A stretch of DNA of 64,000 nt from positions 62,001-126,000 of the forward strand of contig JAUXUD010000057.1 of NCBI GenBank assembly GCA_030680835.1. The letters run 5' to 3'. Positions 7,739 through 16,310 of this stretch are shown piece after piece. Under the pieces are notes generated by a model. It worked only from the letters and a program-made list of their open reading frames with translations, made no database searches and was not told the DNA's origin. Each line of letters opens with the position of its first letter. Positions within the stretch are counted from its first letter, which is position 1. The stretch is from Bacteroidota bacterium (GTDB lineage Bacteria; Bacteroidota; Bacteroidia; UKL13-3). The position numbers and the translations under genes were made by a program.

Positions 7739-9823
7739 TCAATATTCAAATACTTCAAATGTTTTCCAGCCGGGGGGTGGACCGTTTTGAGCATGGGTTT
7801 TACTTTGATTGAAATAATATTCTATGACACCATCGTATAATTTTGTTTGTATAAGTTTTTCAAATATCTCTGAAGCCTCGGCAAATTTTTGATCGTAAAA
7901 CAGGGTGATGGCTTTATCAAATTCATCAAGCAATTCAATATTATTTTGATTGTCAAAAAATACTTTGTATAATTTTGTACTGATAGATTTTCCCTTTACC
8001 TGTGCGGTACCGATAAACCGAATATAACTCACCAGATCGGAACCTGTCTTTTTAAAAGTTTCTTCACTGATTATAATGGGTGTTTTGTAAAATTTGGTAA
8101 GCGATTCAATTCTTGCAGCCAGGTTTACGGCATCGGCAATAACTGTAGTATCCATTCGCATGGGTTCACCAACAGTACCTAAAATACACATTCCGGTATG
8201 CATCCCGATTCCAATGTCAATGGTTGGCTTATTATTTTTTTTATTGTCTGCATTAAACTTATCCAAAGCCAGCATCATTGATTTAGCTGCTAAAATTGCA
8301 TCATTCACATTGTTTGGAAACAAGGCCATGATTCCATCACCCATGTATTTGTCGATAAATCCGCCGTGTTTTCGAATGATAGGTGCAATTTTTTTCAGGT
8401 ATTCATTGATAAAAGCAAAGGATTCGGAAGGACTTAGTTTTTCGGAAATAGATGTGAAAGCCCGTATATCGCTGAACATGATGGTCATTTCCCGTTCGGC
8501 ATTGTTGCCAAGGCTTACTTCCGTAATACTTTTTTTATTGAGCAGCCGCATAAAATCTGTAGGTACAAAACGGGAAAGGGATTTGTTTAAATCGCTGAGC
8601 GACACAGAAAGGTTAACTATTTTGCGATTATCGGATGCACTTTTAAAAGCAAGAAAAAAAGCCTGACAAACGATAAAACTTACAACGCCGTATATGATAA
8701 AATTATCGGTATTTATCTTGTTTTGAACATGTAGAATATCATTGATTAATGCAATGGCAAAAATGAAAAACCCTGAAAAAATTATGCGTGCACCGGATGC
8801 CTTTTTTACCAGCGCTTGAAACAGTCCGCTTGAAACGATAACAATATAAATAATTAATACATAATGAAATATTTCGAGTGTATGGCTGAACACCAAAGTT
8901 TTTGTGAACAGGGTTATACCAATAAAAATAAGACTTATTGTAATGGAAGTGATTTTGAAGAACCTCTTAAATTGTTGTGGGAAGGAACGATAAAAGAAAA
9001 TATAAAACAAGGGTAACGACAGGTATAATGCGGTGTACTCTATTTTATTACCCAACTCCCAGTCAAAATCTTTTAAAAAATAATTTACCAGTCTTGCCCT
9101 GAATGATAAAAAAATAAAAATATCAAAACAGAAGAGTCCAAAATTTAACCCAGGTAAATCTTTTTTGTTTAATAAAAACAAACCAATATGATACAATCCA
9201 ATAATAAAAATAATTCCCAAACAAAAGTATGTTCTCAGTGATTCGCGTTCGTGCTGGAGTTTAACCTGACTTGTTTTTACCAGGTTTATATGCGTTTTAA
9301 TCCCTCCTTTATGCTGATGAAAATTGGCAACTTCAATCACAATCTCATAAAAGTTGGTGTCCCCGTGCAGCTCCCGGGTTACTTTTTCGTACATTGGAAC
9401 CGATAAGCTGACAAGGGTATCAACAACACCCACCTGATTCATCAACTCATTATTTATCCATAATTTATAACAACTCGAAATATCCTTGAGCATTAAGGCA
9501 TAATATTCGTTTTTATCTTTTCGTAAAATCATCCGGTAAGAGCCATATCCCAACCCATTTTTTATCAGGCCTGAACCCGCATAATTATTCCAACTGTCGG
9601 GAACTTTAACATAGCTGCATTTTGGCAGGTTCTTATTGGGATAGGTTTTAATGAGTTGTCCTTCGTAAAACTCCCATTCGCCATTTAATTTTAACATTCC
9701 CTTTCCACCTGTATGATAACCCTGCACATTTAAATTCCCTTTTGAAACCAAAGGAATTGCAGCGGTACTATTTTTCTGACTGCAAGAAATAAATAGTAAA
9801 AAAATGATAATGAGGTATTTCAT
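7739..9823 (-). CDS. Membrane-anchored class III adenylate/guanylate cyclase with 7TMR-DISM sensor
   Basis: 694 residues. The N-terminus is a lipoprotein-like signal (LFISC, Cys14). Residues about 30-185 form a periplasmic jelly-roll-like sensor (7TMR-DISMED2 type). Seven membrane helices follow from about 195 to 395 (7TMR-DISM_7TM), then a short linker and a class III cyclase domain at about 443-620. Metal-binding aspartates are Asp452 (FSDIRAF) and Asp496 (GDGIMALF). Asn567 and Arg571 (NLAARIE) are the transition-state residues. Lys492 and the Asp558/Thr pair suggest ATP rather than GTP. A tail of about 75 residues looks TPR-like. The ligand is unknown. The stop lies 10 bp from the heptad array. 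Confidence 0.88.
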   Translation of the reverse strand: MKYLIIIFLLFISCSQKNSTAAIPLVSKGNLNVQGYHTGGKGMLKLNGEWEFYEGQLIKTYPNKNLPKCSYVKVPDSWNNYAGSGLIKNGLGYGSYRMILRKDKNEYYALMLKDISSCYKLWINNELMNQVGVVDTLVSLSVPMYEKVTRELHGDTNFYEIVIEVANFHQHKGGIKTHINLVKTSQVKLQHERESLRTYFCLGIIFIIGLYHIGLFLLNKKDLPGLNFGLFCFDIFIFLSFRARLVNYFLKDFDWELGNKIEYTALYLSLPLFYIFFYRSFPQQFKRFFKITSITISLIFIGITLFTKTLVFSHTLEIFHYVLIIYIVIVSSGLFQALVKKASGARIIFSGFFIFAIALINDILHVQNKINTDNFIIYGVVSFIVCQAFFLAFKSASDNRKIVNLSVSLSDLNKSLSRFVPTDFMRLLNKKSITEVSLGNNAEREMTIMFSDIRAFTSISEKLSPSESFAFINEYLKKIAPIIRKHGGFIDKYMGDGIMALFPNNVNDAILAAKSMMLALDKFNADNKKNNKPTIDIGIGMHTGMCILGTVGEPMRMDTTVIADAVNLAARIESLTKFYKTPIIISEETFKKTGSDLVSYIRFIGTAQVKGKSISTKLYKVFFDNQNNIELLDEFDKAITLFYDQKFAEASEIFEKLIQTKLYDGVIEYYFNQSKTHAQNGPPPGWKTFEVFEY

Positions 9824-9975
9824 GGCTTTTTAATAATGAGGTAAATTTATAATATAGCTGATTAAAAGGCAATAGCGAAAATTATTTATTTTGTATACCT
9901 CTGACTAATGTGTTATCTGAAGTGCAAAAAAAATCAGACTAACATACGCATATAGCTTTTGGATTGTTGTTTTAT

Positions 9976-9982
9976 TATCTTG
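9976..9982 (+). promoter_or_regulatory. Possible -7 element of the polA promoter
   Basis: TATCTTG, close to the Bacteroidota -7 consensus TAnnTTTG, ends 6 bases before the chosen polA ATG. No convincing -33 TTTG was seen at the usual spacing, so the call is weak; if right, the transcript would be almost leaderless. Confidence 0.25.
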
Positions 9983-9987
9983 CGAAC

Positions 9988-12831
9988 ATGGAGGAAAAGA
10001 AATTGTTTTTACTGGATGGCATGGCTTTGGTTTACCGCGCTTATTTTGCGTTCAGCCAAAACCCGCGTATAACCAGTTACGGGTTTAATACTTCAGCTAT
10101 TTTTGGATATGTTACTACCTTACTCGATGTGCTTAAAAGAGAAAAGCCAACGCATATCGGTGTATCGTTTGATACGGCAGAACCAACAGCCCGTCATGTT
10201 GAATTTGAAGCTTATAAGGCACACCGGGAAGAAATGCCCGAAGATATCAGCAAGGCTTTGCCTTATATCAGGCAGATTACTGAGGCACTAAATATTCCCT
10301 TATTAATTATTCCCGGTTTTGAAGCGGATGATATTATTGGCACCCTTGCCAAAAAAGCAGCAATGCAGGGATATACGGTTTATATGATGACTCCTGATAA
10401 AGATTTTGGGCAATTGGTTGATGAACATATTTTTATTTATAAGCCCGCCAGGCTGGGTAATGGTATTGAAATAATGGGTGTACCCGAGGTGCTGAGCAAA
10501 TGGGAAATTAAAGATGTAAAACAGGTAATTGATATCCTTGGATTATGGGGCGATGCCGTTGATAATATACCGGGAGTACCGGGTGTGGGTGAAAAAACGG
10601 CGAAGTTATTGGTTCAAAAATATGGAAGCATGGAAGGCCTGTATGAACATACTTATGAGCTAAAAGGAAAGCAAAAAGAAAATGTTGAAAATTTCCGCGA
10701 ACAGGCTTTTCTCTCAAAGAGACTTGCTACCATTGACGTGAATGTACCCATTGAATTTGATGAGAAGAGTTTGACTTTGGATCCACCGAACAGGGCAGAA
10801 ACAGAACGGATATTTGCGGAACTGGAATTTAAAACTTTACTGAAAAGGGTTTTTGGGGAACCGGCCCAGGTGACCGCTCCTTCATTATTTAATCAGGCTC
10901 CGGCATCTTTCGATTTGTTTAACCAGGGCTCTGCCAAAGCATCCGCTACTGAAGTGTTACAAGAAACCAATCTTGAACCCATTGAAACTGCAGAAGAAAA
11001 TTTAGTTACCCACCTAAACATTGAACAGGTACCTCATACTTACGAATTGACAGATACATTTGAAAAACGGATTTTATTATTGCAGTTATTATTAGCCCAG
11101 AAAGAAGTTTGTTTTGATACAGAAACCTCACAACTGGAAAGTACTGAAGCGGATATTGTAGGCCTGTCATTTTCATATGAAGCACATAAGGCATATTATA
11201 TTCCTTTCCTACAAAATTTTGATGAAGCAAAATTGATCTTACAGGAATTCAGACCTGTATTTGAACATCCGGAAATTATAAAAATTGGCCAGAATATCAA
11301 ATACGATTTAAACATCATCAAAAACTATGGTTTAACCCTTAAAGGCCCGATTTTTGATACCATGCTGGCGCATTATATTATTGAACCGGATTTACGACAT
11401 GGAATGGATTTTCTCTCGGGGATTTATTTAAACTATGAGCCGGTGAGCATTGAAACGCTGATTGGCAAAAAAGGTAAAAACCAACTGAGCATGCGCGATG
11501 TGTCTATCGAAAAAATAAAGGAATATGCAGCCGAAGATGCCGATGTTACCTATCAGCTAAAGCAAAAGCTGGAACCTGAATTAATTGCTAAAAACGGAGA
11601 AGATCTTTTAAATAAACTGGAGCTTCCTTTAATAGATGTGTTGAGTGATATGGAACTGGCAGGAATCCGGATCAATGAAAAGTTTTTGAATGATTATTCG
11701 AAAGAACTGGAGTCGGAACTGGCAACGCTCGAAAAGAAAATAATTGAACTGGCGGGTGTGAATTTTAATATTTCATCGCCCAAACAGTTGGGTGAAGTAT
11801 TGTTTGACCACCTGAAGCTTGACCCTAAAGCAAAAAAGACCAAAACAGGCCAGTATCAAACCGGTGAAGATATTCTGCAAGGCCTCAGTCAGCACGAAAT
11901 TATTGGATGTATTTTGCAGGTGCGCCAGTTTCAAAAGTTAAAATCAACCTATGTAGATGCACTGCCCACCATGATTAATCCAAAAACCGGCCGGGTACAT
12001 ACCTCATTTAATCAGGCAGTGGCTGCAACGGGGCGGCTGAGTTCAACAAATCCCAATTTGCAGAATATTCCCATACGTACGGATAGAGGGAAAGAAGTTA
12101 GAAAAGCTTTTATTCCGCGTAATGAAGATTATCTGTTATTAAGTGCCGATTATTCGCAGATTGAGTTGCGTATTATCGCTTCGATTGCGAACGAAGAGGC
12201 GATGATACAGGATTTTAAAAACGGGTTGGACATACATGCAGCTACAGCAGCCAAGGTTTATGGAAAATCGCTGGAGCAGGTAAGCAGCAGTGAACGGCGA
12301 AATGCCAAAGCCGTAAATTTTGGTTTGATCTATGGTCAGTCGGCTTATGGATTAAGTCAGAACTTAGGTATCCCGCGCAAAGAAGCTGCACAGATAATTG
12401 AAGAATATTTTAAGCAGTATCCACGCATCAAAAACTATATGGATGATACCATCAATTTTGCAAAAGAAAATGGGTATGTTGAGACCTTATTGGGCCGAAG
12501 GAGATATTTAAGAGACATTAATTCTGCAAACTTTACGGTTCGTGGCTTTGCTGAACGCAACGCCATCAACGCACCGATACAGGGCAGTGCGGCAGATATG
12601 ATCAAGGTGGCAATGATAAGGATTCACGATGCAATTAAAGACCCTGCTAATGGAATCAGATACTCGAAAATGATTTTGCAGGTGCATGACGAATTATTAT
12701 TTGATGCACATAAAGATGAAGTTGAAATATTAAAAAAACTTGTGGTTAGAAACATGGAGGAAGCTATGCCTTTGCTGGTTCCGGTAAAGGCAGAAGCGGG
12801 GGTGGGGAATAACTGGCTGGAGGCACATTAA
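9988..12831 (+). CDS. polA: DNA polymerase I
   Basis: 947 residues from the ATG at 9988 (MEEKKLFLLDGMALVYRAYF); an earlier in-frame ATG adds only MLFYYLAN. The three domains are in order. The 5'-3' nuclease (about 1-290) has DKDFGQL and the helix-hairpin-helix GVPGVGEKTA. The 3'-5' exonuclease keeps its acidic residues (CFDTETSQLE, NIKYDLNII, YAAEDADVTYQL), so proofreading is likely active. The polymerase has motif A (SADYSQIELR), motif B (RRNAKAVNFGLIYG) and motif C (QVHDELLFD). A Ser/Pro/Gln-rich linker near residues 285-340 separates the nuclease from the exonuclease domain. The protein functions in repair and Okazaki fragment processing. Confidence 0.96.
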   Translation: MEEKKLFLLDGMALVYRAYFAFSQNPRITSYGFNTSAIFGYVTTLLDVLKREKPTHIGVSFDTAEPTARHVEFEAYKAHREEMPEDISKALPYIRQITEALNIPLLIIPGFEADDIIGTLAKKAAMQGYTVYMMTPDKDFGQLVDEHIFIYKPARLGNGIEIMGVPEVLSKWEIKDVKQVIDILGLWGDAVDNIPGVPGVGEKTAKLLVQKYGSMEGLYEHTYELKGKQKENVENFREQAFLSKRLATIDVNVPIEFDEKSLTLDPPNRAETERIFAELEFKTLLKRVFGEPAQVTAPSLFNQAPASFDLFNQGSAKASATEVLQETNLEPIETAEENLVTHLNIEQVPHTYELTDTFEKRILLLQLLLAQKEVCFDTETSQLESTEADIVGLSFSYEAHKAYYIPFLQNFDEAKLILQEFRPVFEHPEIIKIGQNIKYDLNIIKNYGLTLKGPIFDTMLAHYIIEPDLRHGMDFLSGIYLNYEPVSIETLIGKKGKNQLSMRDVSIEKIKEYAAEDADVTYQLKQKLEPELIAKNGEDLLNKLELPLIDVLSDMELAGIRINEKFLNDYSKELESELATLEKKIIELAGVNFNISSPKQLGEVLFDHLKLDPKAKKTKTGQYQTGEDILQGLSQHEIIGCILQVRQFQKLKSTYVDALPTMINPKTGRVHTSFNQAVAATGRLSSTNPNLQNIPIRTDRGKEVRKAFIPRNEDYLLLSADYSQIELRIIASIANEEAMIQDFKNGLDIHAATAAKVYGKSLEQVSSSERRNAKAVNFGLIYGQSAYGLSQNLGIPRKEAAQIIEEYFKQYPRIKNYMDDTINFAKENGYVETLLGRRRYLRDINSANFTVRGFAERNAINAPIQGSAADMIKVAMIRIHDAIKDPANGIRYSKMILQVHDELLFDAHKDEVEILKKLVVRNMEEAMPLLVPVKAEAGVGNNWLEAH

Positions 12832-12840
12832 GGAATTTAT

Positions 12841-12967
12841 GATGTACGATGTACGATGTACAATGTACGATGTACGATGTACAATGTACGATGTACGATG
12901 TACAATGTACAATGTACGATGTACGATATGCAATGTACGCCCCGATAGCTATCGCGGTACAATGTAC
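12841..12967. repeat. Heptad array GATGTAC with an inserted palindrome
   Basis: Fourteen 7-bp units (GATGTAC/AATGTAC, 12841-12938) are interrupted by a 22-bp segment, 12939-12960, after which the array resumes with AATGTAC (12961-12967). The insert contains the palindrome CGATAGCTATCG (12943-12954) and ends in GTAC, duplicating the last four bases of the preceding unit. Confidence 0.92.
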
Positions 12968-13011
12968 GATGTTAATGAATAAATAATAATATTGATTTAG
13001 ATTAGCAAGAT

Positions 13012-13983
13012 ATGAACCCATTTTGGAAATCGATTATTACCCGTACTGTTCTTCAGGATAAGAAACATGTCAAAACCGATGTTACATCTGAATATAAGAT
13101 GGCCAAGGGGTTTCACAAATTTAAGATTGCAGTTAAAAGGCTTTCAAAAGATTTTATTTTAATTACCGTTGGTATTTTTTCTGCGGCATTTGGGTTAAAA
13201 GGATTTTTATTATACAATCATTTTATTGATGGGGGTGCTACAGGAATATCTCTGTTAATTTCGGCATTAACAAAAATTCCTTTATACCAGTTAATCATCT
13301 GTATAAATATTCCATTTGTTTTTTTAGGTTATAAAATTATTGGGAAGGCATTTGCTGTTAAAACTTCAATCGCCATTTCGGGGCTTGCCTTGGTTTTAGC
13401 AACGGTTCATTTTCCTGAAATTACACATGACAGTTTACTGGTTGCCATTTTTGGCGGCTTTTTTCTGGGAGCAGGCATAGGACTTTCAGTGAGAGGTGGA
13501 GCAGTAATTGACGGAACCGAAGTATTGGCCATTTTTTTAAGCCGCAAAACCGGTACTACCATTGGTGATGTCATCATAGGAATCAATGTGATTATTTTTA
13601 TGACCGCTTCTTATTTTCTTTCTATTGAGATCGCGATGTACTCGATGATTACCTACCTCTCTGCTTCAAAAACACTTGACTTTATCATTGACGGTATTGA
13701 AGAATACACAGGGGTTACGATTATCTCTGCATACAGTGAGGATATCCGTAATATGATTATCAATACCATGGGCCGGGGAGTTACTGTTTACAGTGGGAAA
13801 AGGGGCTTTGGCAAAAAGGGAGAGACTAAAGATGTTGACATTATTTATACGGTTGTAACGCGTTTGGAACTCAACAAGCTGTATGCAGAAATACAGAAAA
13901 TTGATTCTTTTGCATTTGTGGTGATGAGCAGTGTGAAAGACACAAAAGGTGGTATGATTAAAAAACGGCGTTTACATCATTAA
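13012..13983 (+). CDS. YitT family membrane protein
   Basis: 323 residues. After a polar N-terminus of about 45 residues come five to six membrane helices (FILITVGIFSAAFGLKGFLL; DGGATGISLLIS; LIICINIPFVFLGY; SGLALVLATVHF; VAIFGGFFLGAGIGLSVRGG; VIIGINVIIFMTASY), matching the YitT/DUF161 domain. A C-terminal DUF2179 domain (about 230-315: VTIISAYSEDIRNMI, RGVTVYSGKRGF) follows. The function of the family is unknown; a transport or sensing role is guessed from topology. An alternative start at Met30 (13099) would give a shorter N-terminus. Confidence 0.85.
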   Translation: MNPFWKSIITRTVLQDKKHVKTDVTSEYKMAKGFHKFKIAVKRLSKDFILITVGIFSAAFGLKGFLLYNHFIDGGATGISLLISALTKIPLYQLIICINIPFVFLGYKIIGKAFAVKTSIAISGLALVLATVHFPEITHDSLLVAIFGGFFLGAGIGLSVRGGAVIDGTEVLAIFLSRKTGTTIGDVIIGINVIIFMTASYFLSIEIAMYSMITYLSASKTLDFIIDGIEEYTGVTIISAYSEDIRNMIINTMGRGVTVYSGKRGFGKKGETKDVDIIYTVVTRLELNKLYAEIQKIDSFAFVVMSSVKDTKGGMIKKRRLHH

Positions 13984-14006
13984 ACACGGAGCTGAATTCA
14001 TACTTT

Positions 14007-14552
14007 ATGAACACCTATATATCCATTTTAAGAGGAATTAATGTGAGCGGCCATCGAGTCATTAAGATGGATGCATTGAAAAAACTATATGCTGATTTGA
14101 ACCTGAAAAATATACGGACTTATATTCAAAGTGGTAATGTTGTTTTTGAAGAAAAAGATTCGAATCCTAAACTCATAGCAAAACTAATATCTCAAAAAAT
14201 AATGAAGGATTTTGGGTTTGAAGTTCCGGTAATCGTATTGGATTTACCGGATTTAACAACGATTCTGGAAAATAATCCGTTTGTAAATGAAAGAGCAGAG
14301 GATGTTAAATTTTTACATGTAACCTTATTGTCGGATTATCCGGATCCATCAGATATCGATAAAATTAAAGCCGGACCATACGGTGCTGATGAATTTATTG
14401 TTTCGGGCCGAACCCTTTATTTGTTTTGTCCTGCGGGGTATGGAAATACGAAGCTGAGTAATACTTTTTTTGAAAGCAAACTTAAGGTAAGTGCTACGAC
14501 CAGGAATTGGAAAACCATGAATGAATTGTGGAGGATTGCAGCGGGGAATTAA
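14007..14552 (+). CDS. DUF1697 family protein
   Basis: 181 residues. The opening YISILRGINVSGHRVIKMDALKKLY and the following IQSGNVVFE are diagnostic of DUF1697. The later GRTLYLFCPAGYGNTKLSN and TTRNWKTMNEL complete the domain. The biochemical function of this family is not established. The last codons (Ala-Ala-Gly-Asn-stop) fall in a 22-bp sequence repeated exactly at 24084-24105, so a mobile or dispersed repeat forms the 3' end of the gene. Confidence 0.85.
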   Translation: MNTYISILRGINVSGHRVIKMDALKKLYADLNLKNIRTYIQSGNVVFEEKDSNPKLIAKLISQKIMKDFGFEVPVIVLDLPDLTTILENNPFVNERAEDVKFLHVTLLSDYPDPSDIDKIKAGPYGADEFIVSGRTLYLFCPAGYGNTKLSNTFFESKLKVSATTRNWKTMNELWRIAAGN

Positions 14553-14612
14553 ACACATAGAACATAGATTCACATAGAATACACATAGAAAAATCTATGT
14601 GTATTCTATGTG
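14539..14612. repeat. Dispersed hairpin repeat, copy 1 (CACATAG family)
   Basis: A 22-bp segment (14539-14560) identical to 24084-24105 is followed by CATAG-rich units. A perfect 19-bp stem comes next: 14571-14589 pairs with 14594-14612 across a 4-nt A loop. The stem contains CACATAG twice on one arm. It lies between convergent genes and could act as a terminator, although the GC content of the stem is low. Confidence 0.85.
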
Positions 14613-14670
14613 TTTTCCTATTGTGCCTATGTGTTTTATTTTCATTCGGCTAATAGCAATCATCTAAAAG

Positions 14671-15258
14671 TTAAACAAACTCAAAACCGGAAATAATAAT
14701 TACACTATTCACATTACTTGCTAATGTAATTTCAAATTCCTCCTCAATATCTTCAATCACGAAACTCATTCCTTCAGAAATTTCAATTTGCCGTTCTTTA
14801 CAAGTTAAAACAGCATTTCCCCGGTACGCATAAAAATGAAGCAGTTTTGTTGCGGCTGAAAATTGAATTTGTTGCGGCTCATTTGCCTCCAGTTCAATGG
14901 CATTCAATGATGATTGAATATTCCCTTTTGTCATTACATTATAATCCGCCCCGGTTCCTTTACATAACGTATTCCAATCGCCTTGAAAGGTGTCGGTATC
15001 ATAAGGCAGCAATAAGGTGGTGTAGCGGGCCGGATGTTCAATTAGCAGTGCGCCTTCGAGAACCAATAGTTTACGGTCAATATCGGGTAATGAAGTAAAA
15101 ACAGATTGAATTCTTTCGATGCTGGCCCTGCTGATGCGGATAGAAAAGTTTTTTTCGGTATATGTTGACTTATCCGGATAAATGTAAAGTTGCCATACCG
15201 AGCCACCCTCCCATTTGGTTTGCGTATAGTGTTCAGCATTATATAAGGTAGTTTTCAT
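14671..15258 (-). CDS. HutD/Ves family protein
   Basis: 195 residues. The pattern TKWEGGSVWQLYIYP, then FSIRISRASIE, FTSLPDIDRKLLVLEGALLI and FQGDWNTLCKGTGADYNVMTKG matches the cupin-like HutD/Ves family. HutD is often linked to histidine utilisation, where it is proposed to limit pathway flux. The only histidine-degradation gene visible here is ftcD, about 17 kb away, so a link is possible but unproven. The gene stands alone with no operon partner. Confidence 0.8.
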   Translation of the reverse strand: MKTTLYNAEHYTQTKWEGGSVWQLYIYPDKSTYTEKNFSIRISRASIERIQSVFTSLPDIDRKLLVLEGALLIEHPARYTTLLLPYDTDTFQGDWNTLCKGTGADYNVMTKGNIQSSLNAIELEANEPQQIQFSAATKLLHFYAYRGNAVLTCKERQIEISEGMSFVIEDIEEEFEITLASNVNSVIIISGFEFV

Positions 15259-15398
15259 CTAATTTTTTGTAATTATATATGCGTGTGTTACCAATCTGCA
15301 TCAGTGCAAGGTTGACTCTGCAACATATAAAAATTTTAACAAAAAATTAAGATTTTGAAATTGAGTTATCCACGGGCAGTATGTGTAAGCGATCTTTC

Positions 15399-16166
15399 CT
15401 ACTGGTTCAGCCAGTTTTTAAAGTCGTTGGCTTTTTCGCGGCTAACGAGCACTTCGTCATTCACATCGGGTTTAAGCTGCACTTTTAGTTTCCCGTTGAA
15501 ATACGAGTTGATGGATTTAATACTTTCGATATTACACAAAAATTGCCGGTTCAGATGAAAGAAATTTTTAGGATCAAGCATCTGGCTTAATTCTTCGAGG
15601 GTATGGTCGATAATATATCTTTTACCTTCTTTGTTAACCAGATATACTAGTTTATCTGCAGCCATAAAATAAGCAATTTCAATGCAGGGAATGGATTCCA
15701 GTTTATGACCTATTTTTATCAAAAATCTTTGTTTATAGGACTGCACCAAATCTTTTTTGAAACTATTGAGTAATGCACCGATGTTAACAATCTGCGTTTC
15801 CTGTTTTGTTTGTTGCAGGGTATTGAATTTATCAATTGCCTGTTTCAGTTCTTGAGGATCAATTGGTTTTAACAGGTAATCGATGCTGTTTACCTTGAAG
15901 GCTTTCAATGCAAATTCATCATACGCAGTGGTAAATATTACCGGACAGGTAATTTGTACCTGATTAAATATTTCGAAGCTTTGTCCGTCTGCCAGTTCAA
16001 TATCCATCAGCGCCAATTCTGCTTCAGGAAATCTATTAAACAAATTAACAGCCGAACTGATGCTGTCTGCTGTACCCAATATTTCAATATTGATATCCAG
16101 TTCTTTCACCAGTTTACGAATCCGGTTCAAAGCCGGTGCTTCATCTTCAATAATTAGGATATTCAT
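15399..16166 (-). CDS. LytTR-type response regulator
   Basis: 255 residues. The N-terminal receiver domain (1-115) has the acidic pocket Glu7/Asp8, phosphoacceptor Asp55 (ALMDIEL), Thr80 region and Lys100 (LLKP). A C-terminal LytTR DNA-binding domain (about 150-252) follows, with KIGHKLESIPCIEIAYFMAADKLVYLV and FFHLNRQFLCNIESIKSI. It lies 144 bp downstream of a LytS-type kinase on the same strand, and both follow a TonB-dependent receptor. It is therefore probably the output of that receptor or kinase module. Confidence 0.93.
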   Translation of the reverse strand: MNILIIEDEAPALNRIRKLVKELDINIEILGTADSISSAVNLFNRFPEAELALMDIELADGQSFEIFNQVQITCPVIFTTAYDEFALKAFKVNSIDYLLKPIDPQELKQAIDKFNTLQQTKQETQIVNIGALLNSFKKDLVQSYKQRFLIKIGHKLESIPCIEIAYFMAADKLVYLVNKEGKRYIIDHTLEELSQMLDPKNFFHLNRQFLCNIESIKSINSYFNGKLKVQLKPDVNDEVLVSREKANDFKNWLNQ

Positions 16167-16263
16167 ATTGTTTTAAATTTTATATTTTATAAATCTAAAA
16201 TTCGTATCGGTGTAATTTTGTTGCCTTTTTATTTATTACCTTTTGATTTGTTGCCGGGATACA

Positions 16264-16282
16264 GGGTCAATGCAATTGGCCC
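16264..16282. repeat. Small palindromic repeat (GGG-CAAT-GCA-ATTG-CCC family)
   Basis: GGGTCAAT (16264-16271) pairs with ATTGGCCC (16275-16282) across GCA, with one G-T wobble. The hairpin at 25476-25496 has the same plan. It lies between the kinase and regulator genes. Confidence 0.6.
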
Positions 16283-16310
16283 CTACGGGCGTTTACATGA
16301 TATTCTGTTT

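Noticed and set aside
7612-7812. A 66-codon frame reading through the GATGTAC array
   Set aside because: It only translates the heptamer repeat (recurring Tyr-Asp-Val-Arg-Cys) and has no other support. Similar frames at 12730-13021 and 7459-7794 were rejected for the same reason.
8094-8666. 190-codon plus-strand frame opposite the cyclase gene
   Set aside because: It lies opposite the conserved catalytic domain and shows no recognisable features.
15363-15375. DnaA-box-like GTTATCCACGGG, possible origin
   Set aside because: A single site, no cluster, no dnaA or dnaN nearby and no AT-rich unwinding region.
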